A stretch of 64,000 nt of DNA from Choristoneura fumiferana (lineage: Eukaryota; Arthropoda; Insecta; Lepidoptera; Tortricidae): NCBI RefSeq assembly GCF_025370935.1, contig NC_133496.1, positions 11,424,493 through 11,488,492 of the forward strand, in the 5' to 3' direction. The position numbers were made by a program, and so were the translations under genes. Positions 1 to 12,900 of this stretch are shown here, piece by piece; positions within the stretch are counted from its first letter, which is position 1; every line of letters begins with the position of its first letter. The notes beneath the pieces were generated by a model that saw only the letters and a program-made list of their open reading frames with translations, did not search any database and was not told where the DNA came from.

Positions 1-440
1 GGGGCGCGTCGCTAGCAATAAGTATAGCTTATGTTACTCAGGGGGAGGCCTATGTCCACCAGTGAACGTAATACGGATGATATGGTGACTCTAAGGCTGA
101 AAGAATTTTCTAAATCGGTTCAGTAGTTTTTGAGTTTATTCGTAACAAACATACAAAAATAAATCTCTTTAAAATATTTATAGTAGACTAGCTTTTGCCC
201 GTGGCTTCGCTCGCGCAAAATTGGTATTTAGCTTAAACCATTTTTGATCCCACAGGAACCATACATTATTTCGGGATAAAAAGTAGCCTATATATTAATC
301 CAGGGTATATATTAACTGTATGCCAAATTTCATGCAAATCCGTTCAGTAGCTTTTGCGTGAAAGAGTAACAAACATCCAAACATCCATCCATACAAACTT
401 TCGCGTTTATAATATAAGTAAGAAGAGTAGATTTGAAATA
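1..440 (+). repeat. LINE 3' tail and a dispersed repeat
   Basis: Positions 38-66 resemble the end of an RTE-type polymerase (GGAGGCCTATGTCCA word). From 187 on is the very common lepidopteran repeat starting CTAGCTTTTGCCC, with GGGATAAAAAGTAGCCTAT, and ending AACTTTCGCGTTTATAATAT near 415. Nothing coding here. 441-654 holds nothing I recognise. Confidence 0.6.
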
Positions 441-654
441 AACAATGAACTGAAGGTACATCATGAGAAAACCTGCACACACCTGCGAATAAATTCAATG
501 GTGCAATAAAGCACAATTGCTTCTGGCAATAAATAAACTATCTTACCCAGAAATATGGCAAATATGTAAAAACACAACATTTTACACAAAAATATGCATT
601 AACTGTCGAAAACGGCTAAATATGCAAATATCTTCATCAAGATCTCGGCCAATA

Positions 655-830
655 TACGTCCCACTGCATGGCACAGGCCTCCTCTCAGAATGAAAGGGCT
701 TGGGCGGAAGTTTTCACGTGGGCCCAGTGCGGATTGGAAACTTCACACACACTATTAAATTTCTTCGCCAAGTACAGATTACTTCACGACGTTTTTCAAT
801 CGCATATAATCCGGCCTCTAATTATAAGTT
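655..830 (+). repeat. dispersed repeat just upstream of CFAP58 exon A
   Basis: Contains the words CACAGGCCTCCTCTCAGAAT and GGGCCCAGTGCGGATTGG and a CTTCACACACAC run, found at many places in moth genomes. It supplies an open frame upstream of exon A that is not CFAP58. Confidence 0.6.
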
Positions 831-844
831 ATTCTGTGTTCCAG

Positions 845-973
845 GTCCTCGAGCAGATGCGAGAGGCTGAAGGCCTCAAGCTATACTCTGATGTGTACAC
901 CAAACTATACGACTCTTACTACCAGCTCAAAGATGACAACGTCAAGAAACAAGAAGAGATCGAGCATTTCAAG
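845..973 (+). CDS. CFAP58: CFAP58 exon A (first in window)
   Basis: Encodes in-window residues 1-43, starting VLEQMREAEGLKLYSDVYTK. The acceptor AG is 843-844 and the donor GT 974-975; both ends are phase 0. It resembles a segment some twenty to forty residues into vertebrate CFAP58, so the initiator exon lies upstream of position 1. A Met at 857 could start translation, but the good acceptor argues for an upstream exon. Confidence 0.85.
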
Positions 974-3900
974 GTACTGTGCATTTAGCATCAATCAGCA
1001 CATCCATAAATAACGTCAGCTCCTTGTATCCTCTCTTATCAAGCACCATTCTGCAGTTACTCGACGGGAATTGTTCCTGATTCGTCGTATTCCTGTTTCG
1101 TCGGATTCCTGTTTCGTCGCATTCCTGATTCGTCGGATTTTCAATATCAAATGAAACTATGCAATTACCGTGACTACTTTTGTATTTAATATCTAAAACG
1201 AATCTTCCTTTCTAATACGAGTAAATACTGGTTTACTGCATGATAGATTTAATTATATATAGATAATTCCGACGAAACAAGAATACGACGAATCAGGAAT
1301 GCGACGAAACAGGAATACGACGAAACAGGAACAATTCCTCGACGGTCTTAATCCCTGTCCCTGATATTACGGAGCTAAGACATTGCAACTTACGTCTACC
1401 TGGTTTTCCCTTCCCGGCACACTTCTCATCATAATGATCTGCTGGAGGAGAAATGGTCACTTGAAGAAGAAGAAGATAAGTAAATTACGTCACACTGTTA
1501 GGGGGTTGGGGGTCTCACGATTTGTGACACAAGAACATGCGATTTTCGCGGGACTCGAAGGGGGGAGGGGTCTACGAATGATCAAATAATGTCACGTAAT
1601 TATATGGATGGCCCCCTGCCTGACACACGTCGGTAACATAAAAACTTTTTTTATTTAGCTGAACCTATTTTGGTACTGGCCATCAACAATGCCATTAAAT
1701 ACTTAAAAAAGTAAAAAAAAGTAAACACAGGTCTATATTATTTAATAATATTGTAAGGGGCTGTTTCACCACCCATTGATTAGTTTTATTTGACGGATAA
1801 ATTATATGATGCCGTCGCCGTGTATTCGAACAAAACAAACAGAGACGGCATCACATTTATCCGTAAAATTTTAATCAATGGATGCCCAAGCAACAAAATT
1901 ATCCTATAGTGCACACTTTATAGGCCTGCAGCATTAATAATGGTCTCTTAGTGGTTTTAGAAGTTGCTGCTCCGCTCCGCTTATTATAGCATGCACGGAG
2001 TCTAGTTATTCTTGTAGTACATCCGTCCTTATACGTTAACTTATTACCGCTTATAGACCTAAATTAACAGCACAGTATAAGCTAAGATGTCCTATAAAAG
2101 TACTGAAAAGGTGTAAACACGCTTGAGTATACTTGCTCTGGTAAGCTATACTTATAGTTGCCTACAAGAATAATTATATATCCATTATAAGACACGTATG
2201 CTTATAAGAGTATTAATTAGAACTAAATATACTGGAAACTGTTTGCACTTATGACTTGAGCTTATAAGGGTTTATAAGTTTACAATGTGGATCAATAATT
2301 AGTAAATTAGTTCTATAACGGCTTATTCCAAGAGTAAGTATACTTGGTTCTATTGTGCATATGTCGAACGCTGTTATAATCTTATCACGATTATAAAGGT
2401 TCCTTATAATATAATTACTACCCAAAATAGTCTTCGTGAAGTCCAGTAAAAGTGCACATTTGCTTTTAATGGTCGCAGAAATACCGTTATAGTCTCATCG
2501 CAAATATTTTGTTGAGTCGTGCGTGGCTTGTGGTTTTAAATTTTTTGACTTACTATTTACTTCCTATTACAAAATTTGGATACAAATCTTTTACAAAAAT
2601 AGATTTGAGGAAATGGAAGCGGATGAAAAATTCAAAAAACATCAACATTAATTCACTTGTCAGGTTCTAGCTTTATTATCGGGCAAAGGAAGTATAGTAG
2701 AAGTTGGCGAAGGTTCCGGACAAAATAGTAAATTTGAAAATTGTACACAAAAATGTTATTATTTATATTTTTGATGGTTCTGGACCAAATTCAGGAAAAT
2801 TAACTATAAGGTAACTTACCTTTTCATGAAATATCAAATATTTGTATTAGCTTTTGCAATTATGCGCTACAATTACCACGTTCACTTAATGATTCCCTAT
2901 TGTTTTTGAAAAAGCTTGTAACAGAAGCACGGAGTACGTTAGAGTTGTGTGTGTGTGTGTGTGTGGTAAGGCGCTTATAGTTAACTTCGCGGGGAGCAGT
3001 TAGTTCTGCGTAGTCCGACTATAGGGATATTATTGGTCTAAGTGGTCGTCACCAACTCTATTATGGATGTCTTACAAGAAAAAGTATGCGTATAAATTGG
3101 GCCCTTTTCCGTTGTTATAAGACCTTACTATCCCGTTATAGTCCTGATAAATGGTGGTTCCAGGATAATTATAAATCCAATTTTTGCTGCTTGGGTGGTG
3201 AAACAGGGAGTTACTGTAGACCCGTAGGACTAGGTTTTGAGGCTTCAAAAATATTAAAGTTTTTTCTTTTTCGCATATAGCTTCCGGAGCATTTGCCCAA
3301 CCTAATACAAAAAATTGTGTCATTTTGGGTGCCTGCATAAGTAGAAATTTAGGTATTAGTGTTTTCCATTAGTATTGGACGAAAAAAAAATTAAAGACGA
3401 AAATTTTACTTTCTTATTAATATCCGAGCAGTAACTGATGTACATAGGCATTTTGTGTCATATCCATCCACGGGAATCCTGATTTTTAACCAGTACCTAA
3501 CATGTCGCCCAACTAACTCTAAAAGAATATTACAGTTTGTTAAAAAGATGTCAGACGTTTTAAAATACTGATATCTGTTATCCAAAATATTTTGTGTCAA
3601 ATTCATCCACGATATTTATAGATATTTTTTTTTTAATAATACCCTGTAAAACCCACAAAAGAAAATTCAAGTAGTTAGAGTTTACGTGTTTTGATTATTA
3701 ACGGTGTAAAAAAACACTATTCATAATTTGTGTCATTTTCATCCACGGATTCTCATTATTTGAAAAAAAAACTACCACGAAACGTACTTCGCGCGAATGG
3801 CGAGCGCGGGGAAGAGTACATCGGGTGCTTGGGCGCCGGCTGGCAGCGTTCGTTTGTTTATATTACCCGCGGCTTCGCACGCGTAATCTGACAGTTTAAT

Positions 3901-6900
3901 TGATTGCGAGATTTTACTGAATTCTCATGGGTAATCCCAAAAATTACATCATAGTTATCATTGACTTTGTATTAAAAACAGCTGTGCAAAATTTTATGAA
4001 TTTAAGTCTAGCGCTTGTCATTTCGAGATTTTATGCCTATTTTCAAATCGATGTCATTAATCACTGAGGAGTTCCCTTCTGAGGAGACGCTCCTGGCTGC
4101 TTTACCAAGATGTTACTACCAGATACCGGTGTGAAGTAAGCGGCCAAAAGTTAGCGGCCGATTATAACCCAACCCAATTAAGAAGTTTGAGTTATTATTT
4201 GCATTTGTGAGGTCATAAGACTGACAAAAACACACACACACACACACTAGTTGATATATGATACAAACTAGTTTATATTTAGTAGTTAGTATGACACAAA
4301 CTAGTTTATATTTAGAGACAAGTATTCAACCTGAAAGTCTTTTGAAGCAAGAGAATTATTGCCAGCTACACCAGATTAAAACAAGCAGCATATAAAACTT
4401 CGAAACTAAAATGAAAAAAAAAAACACCAACATGGAAATGCGAACCTCTTCAGGTCTTTCCATAAAATAACACTGGATACTAAATGCTTTCTACTAAAGC
4501 TGCAACTGCTAACTAACCTCAACTAGTCTAGGAGCCACGCCCGATTTAATGAAAGCGGTGTATTTTTTTTTTAATAAAATGAGAAAAACGACATGTTGCA
4601 AATAGCAAATACGAACCTCTCCAGTACTTTGTGGCATGTTATTACGCACGTTGAGAGCTTTTGATCAACTCTTCAAGTGTCCAGTAACCTCATTTTAGTT
4701 TAAAAAAAAAGGTAGAATTAAAAAGTTAGCGGCCGAAAATAATCACAACAAAAATAAAAAAAACATTGATTAGAAAAAGTGTTCCTTCCAGATATTTTAT
4801 TAATACGATTATGCATTTGAAAAGATTTCCATCAAATCTGAAACTGCCCATAACCAAAGCCTAGTACGGGAGTTACGCCCGAATAAAAGTAGGCGGCCGA
4901 AAATTTTTGCAGTAATATGACAAAATGACCAACTTGGAAATGCGAACCTCTTTGTCTTTCCATATTATACGGGATACAAAGCTGCAAAAATTTACTAACC
5001 TCATCTAGTTTAGGAGCCACACCCGATTTAAAGAAACTGGCGTAATTTTTTTTGTAATAAAATGAGAATAACAACTTGTTAGAAATGCGAACCTCTCCAG
5101 TTTTTTCTGGCATATTATTACGCACTACGCCTACTTTTATTCGGGCGTAGCTCCCGTACCAGACGTTGGTTATGGGCAGTTTCGTATTTGATTTAAAGCT
5201 TTTTAAATGCATAATCATCTTATTACAATTTCTGGATGAAACGCGTTTTCAAATTGTTTTTTATTTTTATTTTAGTTTTTTTTTTCGGTTGCTAACTTTA
5301 ATTCTACCTTTTCTTCAAAACGAAACGAGATTAGTGGACATTTGAAGCGTTCATCGAAAGCTCTCAGCGTGCGTAATAACATGCCACAAAAAACCGGAGA
5401 GTTCCCGTTTCCAAATCGGATGTGGCTCCTAGACTAGATGAGGTTAGTTAACAGTTGCAGCTTTTATAGAAAGCTTTTAGTGTCCAGTGTATTTTATGGA
5501 AAGATTTGAAGAGGTTCTCATTTCCATGTTGGTGTTTTTTTTTCATATGGTGTAGCTGGCAATAATTTTCTTGCTTCACCAGATGTTCAGGTTGAATACT
5601 TCTCCCTGAATATAAACTAGTTATTGTGTTTTTATCACTCTTATGAACACACAAATGCAAATAATAACTTAAACTTCTTAATTTGGTTGGGTTATAATCG
5701 GCCGCTAACTTCACACCGGTAGGATTGTTGACGCTAAGCGCTGCTGTTTTAGATATGCAGTGATGCGATAGCCAGGTTTTAGAGCTGGGCACACTCCTTG
5801 ACCATACAAGATATCCATCTTCCTTTAAGTTCGAGTGAGAGAGAAGGGGCTTAGGGGCTAGATCACATCCTACTAATATTATATATGCGAAAGTTTGTAT
5901 ATCTTGATGTTTGTTACTCAATCATGCTTTAACGGCTGGGTAGCATTAGCTGAAATTTGGGATACTTATAGATATAGATATCGATTTAAATTAACTACAT
6001 ATATGCGTGACGACACGACACGACACGACAGATAAATACAAATCCGACTTTAGCGTCATAAGCAGGATCCACGTCAAATTTCGATCATTAGAATTTTCGA
6101 ACTTAATGCCAATCAGTTAAAGTTGACATTAGTTTTGTCGAATGTCCTAAATTTAGGTGCTTTCTGCTGTTTGATACTATGAACATACCATTTCTAAATT
6201 TTTATATAAAATACAATACAATACAATGACTCTTTATTGTACACCAAAAATAGTAAGCGATACAGAACAGGTACACAGAATGAAAATTACAAGGGTAAAC
6301 AACAGGCGGCCTTATCGCTTAAGAGAGATCTCTTCCAGGCTTAGAGCAACGCGGGCTTCCTACCGGAAGGGAGCAGCCTTAGCGGTAGATTACCTTTAAA
6401 ATAGTTCTTGCGTTTGGGGAAATGTGCATACATATAAGTGCAGTTCGGCTTACTTAGATGCAAAAATAAAACTGCCAACTGACTGTAATGACGACGTTAA
6501 CACATAAATAATCAAACAATACACTAATAATTCGTTTACAGATGACTCCAAACTAACACATTGACAGTAACATCATTAAGTCATCGCTTTATCGCTTATG
6601 CGATTTATCGCTTGACCGATCCGAAATTTGTACCGCTAGGGCTAGGACTCGATGTTGGTAAACGAATCCGACAATAATGTACGTCTTTGTTGTTTAAATG
6701 TAACTAAATAGCAATAATACGATAACAATTTACTTCCATGTGAAATGTAACACCATAATTTTGCAAGCTTGATGTCCCAGATCTCTTTTTACAGCAGGAA
6801 ACTGAACAATTCGGTATTTTTAGCACCGCCGCGTTCACTCGCGCTTCTCGATTCAGTCTAGTAGTTTGAAATCCGAGCGCGCCTTGTTTTATAAAATTCG

Positions 6901-9900
6901 TATGCCCAATTGGGCTTGTACTTTGACAGAGGGGAACGCGTCGAATGGCTACTCCCTTCAGCCCGGGTTGCTCTAAGCTTCCAGGCAACCTTTTTTATAT
7001 ATAACTATCAGCCTTTTTGATTCTTAAATTAATGTACCTATTATTTACATACTTCATTATTTGAATAGGTACTACATTCAGAGTATGCAAAAAAATAAAG
7101 TTATGCAATTTGTTCATTACGTAGCGGAGATAAAAGTCAGTCAATTCAATACTCATTAAGTTATATAATAAGCGAAGTGCATAGTTTAAGGCCAGCGAAA
7201 AAAAATGAAAGAGTTAAAAACATTGCAGGATCGCCATACTCGACAACAATGTCGCATATAAATTTTATTATTATCAAGTCTCAAACTTGGTCACGGTAAT
7301 ATCTAAGTTGGCACAAGTCAGGGCTATTACGAAACTCGAAACTTGAAGTTCGTGTCGTGCGGTCCCTCTGACACTTACAGTATTTAATACGAGAGCGAGA
7401 GAGACAGTACGATACGAACTTCGAGTTTCGAGTTTCGTAGTAGCCCTGCTGTACATACCTACAGCCAATTCAATCTGGTTCCAGAAAAAAAAATACATCT
7501 AGCAAATCAAAATAACAAAACAAAACAAAACAACTGATACCTACCCATTAGGTATCAGTTATTTTGTTAGAACCTCGGACTTTTTTTAATGTGTGTGACT
7601 GTGAAACAGCTCGTGGTGTTTTCGGAGGAAAAATACACCTGCAGTTTTGATATAAAATTAAATATCGTAATACATTTTGAGAAAATGTTTATATTAGTCT
7701 CGGCTGGAATAGCAATTGCTGGCTTTGTATAGTTAAACGGACTCGCAAGTTCGTTCGTTTAATACTCATACTCAGCCAGCAATTGCCTACTTCCATGCGA
7801 CGACAGTACTTGTATTATCTAATATGAATGCTTCCCATAGATGAAATCGTACCGAACGAACTGTTTGCGTGCTTATGCCCCCCGTCGCCCCCGCCGCTTG
7901 ACCGCGCGGCCCGTTTCGACCGCAACCATTTGTTTATATGTTTTGTTCATTTAAATATCGTGGGCGAAAATGACACAAATTTACAATGTAGATTTATCAT
8001 GCATTAATGATATAAAATATGTGAACTCTAATGACTATAATATTTTTTTGAAGCGTTTGTAGGTTAAGAAAACAAAATAATTTAAAATCTTAAAATTGCG
8101 TGGTCTAATTTGGCACAACTTTTTTTTATAGGCGTATGTAAGTAATCTGAAATAGGAAATAAATATTTCATAAACTGTAATTTTTTTTTCACACCATTTT
8201 TACATACTGTCCATATAACAGTTTGCACTGGACGAAAATGACACAAATTTGGTTTACATACTCCACAGGCTATCCTAGATATGATGCCATAATTATTTTT
8301 AACTTTAAATTTATTTTGCGAGATTTATTCAAATAAAAAAAAAAACCACAAATCTTCAAATTGCTGAAAATGCAGGCAACAAAAATGACACAAAACGCTA
8401 CAATAAGCTTCATAGGTACGACTGTACCCACAGGCAAAAAATAAGAAACTTTAGAATTCTTGAAACTTAATACCTCAAAATAACGTAGCCCTATCGGCCT
8501 ACTGTTGTACGTTATACTTGTATAGGTAGTCATTCACGATGACGCGTGTCGTGGTTCTTATTACAATGTCATTAATGTCTAATTTTGACAAAATCACGCG
8601 TCTTCGTGGATGGCACTAGGTATACTGTGATAATTGATTGTATCAAGAATGTCATTATGTGTGGAAACCGATGATATCTTTAGGCGATCCGTTTCAGCAG
8701 GGCTACTACGAAACTCGAAGTTCGTGTCGTGCGGTCCCTCTCGCTCTCGTATTAAATAGTATATGTGTCAGAGGGACCGCACGACACGAACTTCGAGTTT
8801 CTAGTTTCGTAGTAGCCCTGCAGCTACGAGGAGTGATAGGTACACTGAATGTTGCTTGTAATGCTTCTTCACTTGACATATTCGGAAAATAGAGGTATAT
8901 CACTGATTTTACCTCATTTGAAAACGTTTGACGATTCCAAATGGCTATGACGTCACATCATGTCCTATGGAACATTTGGTTTCTTCATGTTGTTCTCAGA
9001 CCAAGCTGGGCCGCTTCGATGATACCATCACGGACTACCAGCTCGAGATCAGCGAGGCTAACAAGACTATCGAGAAGCTGCGTGAGGATATTGGTAAGAT
9101 ATTAACACCACACAAGGATTCTCAGTTGTTTTGGCGAAATATTCCCAAATAATAAGTGAAATAAACCCGGACAGCTCACGTCTTAAATCGAGTTTAGCTC
9201 GACATGTTGCGGGTTAATCCGTAGCCTTCTTCTGGGAGCACACACACGCCACGGTTCGTGTTCAAAATTATTCTCAAATGTTTCATGTTCATGTAAGAAA
9301 ATATACTAAGAAAAATTTTGTTTTCGAAGAAAATTGAGTTGGGATTTTTTATTTTATTTTTTTATTTTATTTTAATTTATTAAGGCAACAAACAGTCACA
9401 TAGTTAAACATTGCATTTAAGACAAAAATAAAACAGTTTAGCAAAATGAAGGACTTGGATTCTCAAATAAATATTTCTACAAAAAAAACCGGCCAAGAGT
9501 GTGTCGGACGCGCCCGAAATAGGGTTCCGTAGCCATTACAAAAAAATTACGTAATATTTTTCTAAGGATTTCGTATTTTTAACGGAATCTTCCAAGTTTA
9601 GGTATATTTTATACCTTAGGCTGCTATTTAACTCTCAAACTACTAATAATTCTCAAGCAAACTTAGCCGTTTCTCAAATTTTTCCACCCACCGGTTTAGG
9701 TTTTTGAGGGAGGGGGACGCTCGAGTTTATTGAAAATTTGCACTTTAAAGTTGAATATTTCGCAAACATATCACTGAATCGATTGTCTTAAAAAACCCCT
9801 AATGGTTTTAAAAGACCTATCCAACGATACCCCACACCACACTATAGGGTTGGATGAAAAAAAAATACCTCTACTTTACGCCTATGGGAGCCATGGGAGG

Positions 9901-12900
9901 TACCCTAAAAAAAACTTTTTTTAATTTTTTATTGTACCATTTTGTCGGCATAGTTTACATATATGTGGGAGTGGCAGTCGAAAACAAACGAGTTAATCTT
10001 GTAAAATCTGTATTAAACTTAGAAAGCAATTCAATACGTGGACAGCGTAGCTCTGACTTCTCACGACTGACTTTTCTTCTTTTTTAAATCAAAACAACCA
10101 ATGTTGCAAATAAATCATTTAAATAAAACCTCCTTTCCCACACGGCCATCCTATTCATTCATCCGTCTCGGATGAATGCATGGAATCCTCAGCGACAAGC
10201 CAGGGTTTCATCTGATCGGCATAATATTCTCTTAGTACAGGTTCTTCTGTCTTTATTATGCTAAAGTGTCTTTTCTCGTCATTCTTTCGCATAACCTCAG
10301 TTTGCATTTTCTTCGGTACCATAAATAGTTTATTTCCATCTTTCACTTTACATAAAATTCCATTTTCAATAACGTAGTCTTCATAAGGTTCAGTTTCTAA
10401 CAATTTATTTTCAAGTTTTATTTTCAGGTCATCGTCTTCGTATGCTCTTTTTTGTGATGCTATGTCAGTAAGTACATTAACTTTTTTCATTTTTCCAGAT
10501 TCAGCTTTATAATCATATTTTCGTTTCATCTTTGTTCCAGGTCGACGTTCAATTTTACCATAATTTTCTTCAAGCATCAACGGATATCTTTCTTTAGCTG
10601 TTTGTGCATAAAGGCCATTTTTATTCTTTATCAGAATAACTGGATTTGCAAAGTCTGATTTACTCGAAGTGCCTATACCAGCGTTAATCCTTCCTGGATT
10701 TTGCGTATTGACCACATCAAGCACTAATGGCGAAAGGCGTCTTGAGGTTTTGGTGAATCGGACAATCGGACTCGGCAATGGATTCATTTTGAGGATTTGC
10801 AGGATTAAAGTCTTTAATCATCGTCTTAATTTCGTCTTCGCATCCTATCCGTGCAACATCAAATACATCCTCTTTAAAATCTTGCAGTGTAGTTAAATGT
10901 CTTCTGGCCGAAATACCTTCAAGTGTAAATCTAATTTCAACATCGTTTAAAATTGGGTTACCGAGTATGACATTAACCGGTATGGCGTCATCGTCCACAA
11001 CACTGATCGTTGTGTCAAAATAGCAGTCGTCAATCTGGATACTCGCCAAGAATGATCCTTTAGTCTGTATTTTATAATCAGCAATGCCCTTCAGGCACAG
11101 TACCGAGTCTTTATTATAATTCTTGTGTTTGATTTTATCAACATACGATTCCTTGATAAGATTTACATCGCTCCCTGTATCAATTAAGGCTTTCATTGAG
11201 ACATTGTTGACATGCACGTCTTTATATGGTGCAACGGAACAATCTTTGTCCTTTACTTGTATCGTCAGCTGCTGTTTCTCGTTGCCCTGGCATTCAGTCG
11301 ACTTATGTCCAAAATTGTTACATTTAAAACATTTTACACCTTTTGTGCAGTCCTTAGAAAAGTGATCAGTACTACCGCAGTTATAGCAGCGTATTTTCGG
11401 CTTCGGTTGATATTCTTTGGAAGTACTAGGTGATGGGGAAGGCGTCGTAGAATTGTGTGTCTTTGTATCAATCTTCTTTCGTATTTCACTGTATAATTCT
11501 AACTTTTTCCTGAACGCTTTCATATTACTTGCTCCATATAGAATTGACTTATTTAATTCTGTGTCACGTATGCCGTCTATAACATATTCCATCAATGCTT
11601 CATCTTCGATAGATCCGAGTAAGGCTATCTCTTTCATGTGCAAAAAGTATTGCTGGTATGTCTCGTTGGTCTTCATCTTCCGTGACGCAAGTCGTTTGTG
11701 TAGCGCAGCACTGTTCAGGGTGGAACAGAATTCTTCCCTGAGTTCTGTCTTCAAAACACTCCATCTTGTAATGCCCCGTAGTGATCGCAGAAACAAACGG
11801 GCAGTTCCGCTTAATAGCCTTTTGAATAAATAAGCTTCTCCAAATCACTCCATTCCATCAACGATGCAATATCTTCAAATTCTGTTATCCATGTTTCAAT
11901 TCCATAAGCGTCGTCTCCACTAAAGGATGTCATAGATTTTTCTAAATCAGTAAATGAAATCCGCGGCGTTGCGCTCGCATATTCCTCCTCATCTTCCTCA
12001 TCTCGATGCTCTTGGTCTTGCTCTTGTTCTTGCTCTGGTCTGGAATCGCCATCTTTCTTCTTACGTGGCATACTGACTTCTTAAAATATCTCCGGTAATC
12101 GTCTTTTACGTCTTAGTAATCTCAGAAAATCGTCTTATTTTCTAGATTAATTCTTTAATCCGTTGATATTTTTAAATAGTTCTTTGAAACATTTAATATT
12201 TTGTAATATTATAATGCAGTCTAAGAGGGTGTCTACCTTTATACATCTTGTAAGAACAAAACGCATTTTTTACATCCGCGCCGTACATCAACCTTCATAG
12301 TGAATTTGCAGTAACGAAACGCAATCTTGACACTGATCATATCTGACAGGCTTGACTGGCGATGACTAATGTCGTTAAATTATTTTTGAATTTCAGAACA
12401 ACAATCTTCTTACAGCTTACGATCTTTCGTCTTGAACTCGATGTTTTTCACCATCCCGGACGAGCCCCCATAATTTTGTGGGAGTGGCAGTCGAAAACAA
12501 ACGAGTTAATCTTGTAAAATCTGTATTAAACTTAGAAAGCAATTCAATACGTGGACAGCGTAGCTCTGACTTCTCACGACTGACTTTTCTTCTTTTTTAA
12601 ATCAAAACAACCAATGTTGCAAATAAATCATTTAAATAAAACCTCCTTTCCCACATATATATCCGTGCAAAATTACAGCTTTCTAGCATTGATAGTCCGT
12701 TTTTGCCATTTTGGCTCCGGAACCCTAAGAAACAGGATACCCTCCACAAGGACGATAACAATCTCGTATTTCGCTTAATAGTTCATTCTACGTCAGCCTA
12801 AAATGCAGTTTATATGCACAAGTCGATTTTTGCCTAAAATACCACTTAGTTAGCTGGTCTTATCGGGCCAATCATCTTTTTTAGCGACACTAATTTGGCC

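Larger units (their letters stand above)
3212..8500. mobile_element. large foldback-like element with tandem-unit inverted arms
   Basis: A box close to TTTGTGTCATTTTCATCCAC occurs at about 3315, 3453, 3592 and 3728 on the plus strand and, inverted, at about 7970, 8110, 8239 and 8386. Spacings are roughly 137 bp on the left and 128-146 bp on the right. Outside the boxes both arms also match in inverse order (GTAGACCCGTAGGACTAGG against GTAGGCCGATAGGGCTACG; TGCCTGCAT next to the outer box; a GC-rich patch at 3775-3855 against 7850-7915). No transposase was seen between the arms. Exact ends are uncertain. Confidence 0.6.
9964..12655 (-). mobile_element. young, internally deleted Ty3/Gypsy-like LTR retrotransposon
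   Basis: Direct LTRs 9964-10142 and 12477-12655, both 179 bp, TGTGGG...CCCACA, and identical wherever I compared them. Flanked by TATA on both sides; removing the element plus one TATA rebuilds the host word seen in sister repeats. Transcribed leftward: 5' LTR, proline-tRNA primer site, gag with zinc knuckles, protease, then a pol stub. Most of reverse transcriptase, RNase H and the integrase core are missing, so it cannot move alone. Confidence 0.9.

Noticed and set aside
668..844. ORF start with Met upstream of CFAP58 exon A
   Set aside because: This part is a dispersed repeat; the acceptor at 843-844 marks the real exon start.
1078..1340. CRISPR-like array of 16-bp repeats
   Set aside because: Units are contiguous without spacers, inverted on the two sides, and the genome is an insect's.
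4832..5921. Two minus-strand ORFs of 128 and 157 codons
   Set aside because: Both lie inside the large palindrome and only reflect its sequence; no protein family resemblance.
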